DNA of 9,533 bases from contig JAEWHT010000235.1 in NCBI GenBank assembly GCA_023387695.1, forward strand, positions 1-9,533, written 5' to 3'. Under the pieces are notes generated by a model. That model had not been told where the DNA came from and searched no databases. It saw only the letters and a list, made by a program, of their open reading frames with translations. Positions 7,426 through 9,533 of this stretch are shown in pieces. The translations under genes were made by a program, and so were the position numbers. Position 1 is the stretch's first letter. Each line of letters begins with the position of its first letter. The DNA is from Pseudomonadota bacterium (lineage in GTDB: Bacteria > Pseudomonadota > Alphaproteobacteria > Rhizobiales > Xanthobacteraceae).

Positions 7426-8621
7426 CACCGATCGACCTCTCCGAACACGATGTCGAGCGAACCGAGAATGGCCGAGACGTCGGCGAGCAGATGGCCGCGG
7501 CAGATGTGGTCCATCGCCTGCAGATGCGCAAAGCCCGGCGCGCGGATCTTGCACTTATAGGGCTTGTTGGTTCCGTCGGAGATCAGATAAACGCCGAACT
7601 CGCCCTTCGGCGCTTCGACCGCGGCGTAGACTTCGCCTTCCGGAACGTGAACGCCTTCGGTGTAGAGCTTGAAGTGGTGGATCAGCGCTTCCATCGAGCG
7701 CTTCATCTCGCCACGGCGCGGCGGCGCGACCTTGTTGTCGGCGACGACGACGGGGCCCTTCCCGTCCGGCGCGTTCAGCTTCTGGATGCACTGCTTCATG
7801 ATGCGCACGGACTGGCGCATCTCTTCCATGCGGATCAGGTAGCGGTCGTAGCAGTCGCCGTTCTTGCCGATTGGAATGTCGAAATCCATCTCGGCGTAGC
7901 ATTCATAGGGCTGCGACTTGCGCAGATCCCAAGCCGCGCCCGAGCCGCGCACCATCACGCCCGAGAAGCCCCACTCCCAGGCTTCCTTGAGCGGCACCAC
8001 GCCGATGTCGACGTTGCGCTGCTTGAAGATGCGGTTGGCGGTGAGCAGCCGGTCGAGGTCGTCGACCACCTTCAGGAACGGGTCGCACCAGGTATCGATG
8101 TCGTCGACCAGCTTCTGCGGCAGGTCCTGATGCACGCCACCGACGCGGAAGAAGGCTGCGTGCATACGGCTGCCCGAGGCGCGCTCGTAGAACACCATCA
8201 GCTTCTCGCGCTCTTCGAAGCCCCACAACGGCGGGGTCAGCGCGCCGACGTCCATCGCCTGCGTGGTAACGTTGAGAAGATGCGAAAGGATGCGGCCGAT
8301 CTCGCAATAGAGCACGCGGATCAGCTGGCCACGGCGAGGCACCTCGATGCCAAGCAGCTTTTCAGCGGCGAGGCAGAAGGCGTGCTCCTGGTTCATCGGC
8401 GCGACGTAGTCGAGCCGGTCGAAATAAGGGATCGCCTGCAGATAGGTCTTCTGCTCGATCAGCTTCTCGGTGCCGCGGTGAAGCAGGCCGATATGGGGAT
8501 CGACGCGGGCGACGACTTCGCCGTCAAGCTCCAGCACGAGGCGCAGCACGCCGTGCGCGGCCGGATGCTGCGGCCCGAAGTTGATGGTGAAATTGCGAAG
8601 GTTTTCGGGTTGCTCGTTCAT
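7425..8621 (-). CDS. nuoD: NADH-quinone oxidoreductase subunit D (NuoD, 49 kDa)
   Basis: NuoD is the 49 kDa Q-module subunit and forms most of the quinone head-group site together with NuoB. The product is 398 residues, full length for the family. The N-terminal FGPQHPAAHGVLR contains His23, and PYFDRLDY contains Tyr72. Their 49-residue spacing matches the His59/Tyr108 quinone-binding pair of the bovine subunit. LLHRGTEKL contains Arg49, which by the same offset corresponds to bovine Arg85. The C-terminus has the conserved DGTNKPYKCKIRAPGF, then HLQAMDHICRGHLLADVSAI and a terminal GEVDR. A GAAGG sequence (8633-8629) lies 7 bases upstream of the ATG. The TGA stop (7427-7425) shares its A with the ATG of the downstream methyltransferase gene, giving TGATG. 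In most nuo operons nuoE would follow directly. Confidence 0.98.
   Translation of the reverse strand: MNEQPENLRNFTINFGPQHPAAHGVLRLVLELDGEVVARVDPHIGLLHRGTEKLIEQKTYLQAIPYFDRLDYVAPMNQEHAFCLAAEKLLGIEVPRRGQLIRVLYCEIGRILSHLLNVTTQAMDVGALTPPLWGFEEREKLMVFYERASGSRMHAAFFRVGGVHQDLPQKLVDDIDTWCDPFLKVVDDLDRLLTANRIFKQRNVDIGVVPLKEAWEWGFSGVMVRGSGAAWDLRKSQPYECYAEMDFDIPIGKNGDCYDRYLIRMEEMRQSVRIMKQCIQKLNAPDGKGPVVVADNKVAPPRRGEMKRSMEALIHHFKLYTEGVHVPEGEVYAAVEAPKGEFGVYLISDGTNKPYKCKIRAPGFAHLQAMDHICRGHLLADVSAILGSLDIVFGEVDR
7436..7442 (-). promoter_or_regulatory. Ribosome-binding site of the FkbM methyltransferase gene
   Basis: The sense-strand sequence GGAGAGG lies inside the 3' end of nuoD, 10 bases before the ATG at 7425. 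Together with the TGATG stop/start overlap it supports this start over the upstream in-frame one, and it indicates that the inserted gene is translated by ribosomes coming off nuoD or re-initiating there. Confidence 0.65.
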
Positions 8622-8623
8622 GA

Positions 8624-9235
8624 TCAGGCCTTCGGTCCCGCCTTCTCGTCACCGGGAAGCGGATAGTCCGCCCCTTCCCATGGCGAGAGGAAATCGAACT
8701 TGCGGAATTCCTGGTTGAGCCGGACCGGCTCGTACACCACGCGCTTCTCCTGGTCGTCGTAGCGAACTTCGAGGAAGCCGGTGGTCGGGAAGTCCTTGCG
8801 CAGCGGATGCCCCTCGAAACCGTAATCGGTGAGGATGCGGCGCATGTCGGGGTGACCGACAAAGAACACGCCGTAGAGGTCGTAGGCCTCACGCTCGAAC
8901 CAGTCGGCGCCGGGGAATACCTCGATCAACGACGGCACCTGCGTGGTCTCGTCAGCCTGGGCCTTGAGACGGATGCGCGCGTTCAGCGTCGGTGACAGGA
9001 AGTGATAGATCACGTCGAAACGCTTCTCGCGCGACGGATAGTCGGCAGCCGTGATGTCGGTGAAGTTGACGAAACGGCAGTTCCGATCGTCGCGGAGGTA
9101 CTTGACCACCTCGACGATCTTGCTGGCGTCGACATCAACCGTGAGCTGGTTGAAGGCCACCGAATGACCGAGGGCCGCGCCCGGAAGCGCGCTCACGATC
9201 GTCTGCCCCAGGGCGTCGAGCTTGGCGTCGTCCAT
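8624..9235 (-). CDS. nuoC: NADH-quinone oxidoreductase subunit C (NuoC, 30 kDa)
   Basis: NuoC is a structural Q-module subunit of complex I that packs against NuoD and has no redox cofactor. The product is 203 residues, normal for a stand-alone alphaproteobacterial NuoC; it is not fused to NuoD as in Escherichia coli. The 30 kDa signature lies at residues 114-149, including EREAYDLYGVFFVGHPD and then RRILTDYGFEGHPLRKDFP. The C-terminal tail is short and charged (DEKAGPKA). The ATG at 9235 is chosen because an AAGG ribosome-binding sequence overlapping the nuoB stop (9248-9245) lies 9 bases upstream. The TGA stop at 8626-8624 is followed 2 bases later by the nuoD start, so the two are probably co-translated in equal amounts, as fits their paired position in the complex. 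Confidence 0.97.
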   Translation of the reverse strand: MDDAKLDALGQTIVSALPGAALGHSVAFNQLTVDVDASKIVEVVKYLRDDRNCRFVNFTDITAADYPSREKRFDVIYHFLSPTLNARIRLKAQADETTQVPSLIEVFPGADWFEREAYDLYGVFFVGHPDMRRILTDYGFEGHPLRKDFPTTGFLEVRYDDQEKRVVYEPVRLNQEFRKFDFLSPWEGADYPLPGDEKAGPKA

Positions 9236-9246
9236 GACGTAAAACC

Positions 9247-9533
9247 TTAGCGTTCGATGGTGCCGGTGCGGCGGATCTTCTTCTGCAGCAGCAGCACGCC
9301 ATAGAGCAGCGCTTCCGCCGTGGGCGGGCAGCCCGGCACATAGATGTCGATCGGCACGATGCGGTCGCAGCCGCGCACGACCGAGTAGGAATAGTGATAA
9401 TAGCCGCCGCCGTTGGCGCAGGAGCCCATCGAGATGACGTAGCGCGGCTCAGGCATCTGGTCGTAGACCTTGCGCAATGCCGGCGCCATCTTGTTGGTCA
9501 GCGTGCCCGCGACGATCATCACGTCCGACTGGC
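9247..9533 (-). CDS. nuoB: NADH-quinone oxidoreductase subunit B (NuoB, PSST type), 5' part outside window
   Basis: This is the C-terminal part of NuoB, the complex I subunit that binds the terminal 4Fe-4S cluster N2 and passes electrons to quinone. It is a peripheral Q-module subunit on the cytoplasmic face. The reading frame is open to the window edge, so the gene begins beyond 9533; a GTG at 9522 is an internal valine codon, not the start. The visible 95 codons include the family block GSCANGGGYYHYSYS and the later PGCPPTAEALLYG. These carry the third and fourth of the four N2 cysteines; the adjacent Cys-Cys pair would lie upstream. The protein ends RRTGTIER with a TAA stop at 9249-9247. 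nuoC follows after 11 bases. The identification is secure from the motif spacing and from the neighbouring nuoC and nuoD. Confidence 0.97.
   Translation of the reverse strand, partial: QSDVMIVAGTLTNKMAPALRKVYDQMPEPRYVISMGSCANGGGYYHYSYSVVRGCDRIVPIDIYVPGCPPTAEALLYGVLLLQKKIRRTGTIER

Noticed and set aside
7426..7554. N-terminal extension of the methyltransferase to an upstream in-frame ATG
   Set aside because: The 43 extra residues are arginine-rich, lie entirely within nuoD in another frame, and the ATG at 7425 has its own ribosome-binding site and a stop/start overlap.
7410..8666. Plus-strand open frame of 418 codons opposite nuoD
   Set aside because: Mirror of the nuoD codon bias; no motif, and the minus strand encodes a full-length conserved NuoD.
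9236..9246. Possible internal promoters or terminators in the intergenic spaces
   Set aside because: The longest space in the whole window is 15 bases, too short for a promoter or rho-independent terminator, and no GC hairpin with a T-tract was seen at any junction.

Overview
The window is an internal segment of a proton-pumping NADH:quinone oxidoreductase (respiratory complex I, nuo) operon. Every gene lies on the minus strand, so transcription runs from position 9533 towards position 1. In transcription order the genes are nuoB (3' part), nuoC, nuoD, an FkbM-type SAM-dependent methyltransferase gene, nuoE, a small two-helix membrane protein gene, nuoF, nuoG, nuoH, nuoI and nuoJ (cut at its 3' end). 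The DNA is GC-rich, nuoC and nuoD are separate genes, NuoG lacks the extra N7 cluster cysteines, and the Nuo proteins look close to mitochondrial subunits. This points to an alphaproteobacterium, most likely a Bradyrhizobium or close relative (Nitrobacteraceae). That assignment comes from remembered protein similarity, not from a search.

Layout by function: nuoB, nuoC and nuoD (9533-7425) encode the Q-module that carries cluster N2 and the quinone site. nuoE, nuoF and nuoG (6452-5841 and 5622-2216) encode the NADH-oxidising N-module with FMN and clusters N1a, N3, N1b, N4 and N5. nuoH (2211-1144) encodes the membrane subunit that roofs the quinone tunnel, nuoI (1135-641) the ferredoxin-like subunit with N6a and N6b, and nuoJ (631-1) a membrane subunit of the proton-pumping arm. 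Electrons pass from NADH to FMN in NuoF, then through the clusters of NuoF, NuoG, NuoI and NuoB to quinone at the NuoB/NuoD/NuoH interface. NuoA and NuoK-N should lie outside the window.

There is essentially no non-coding DNA. Junctions run from a 4-base overlap to a 15-base gap, and I see no internal promoter, terminator, RNA gene, repeat or mobile element. The promoter is presumably upstream of nuoA, beyond position 9533.

The parts that are not standard complex I are two genes placed inside the operon: a 320-residue FkbM-family methyltransferase between nuoD and nuoE, and a 68-residue membrane hairpin between nuoE and nuoF. Their start codons are the only two in the window that overlap the stop codon of the preceding gene, so both appear translationally coupled to a core Nuo gene. 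They are candidates for a lineage-specific complex I modification or assembly factor and an accessory subunit.
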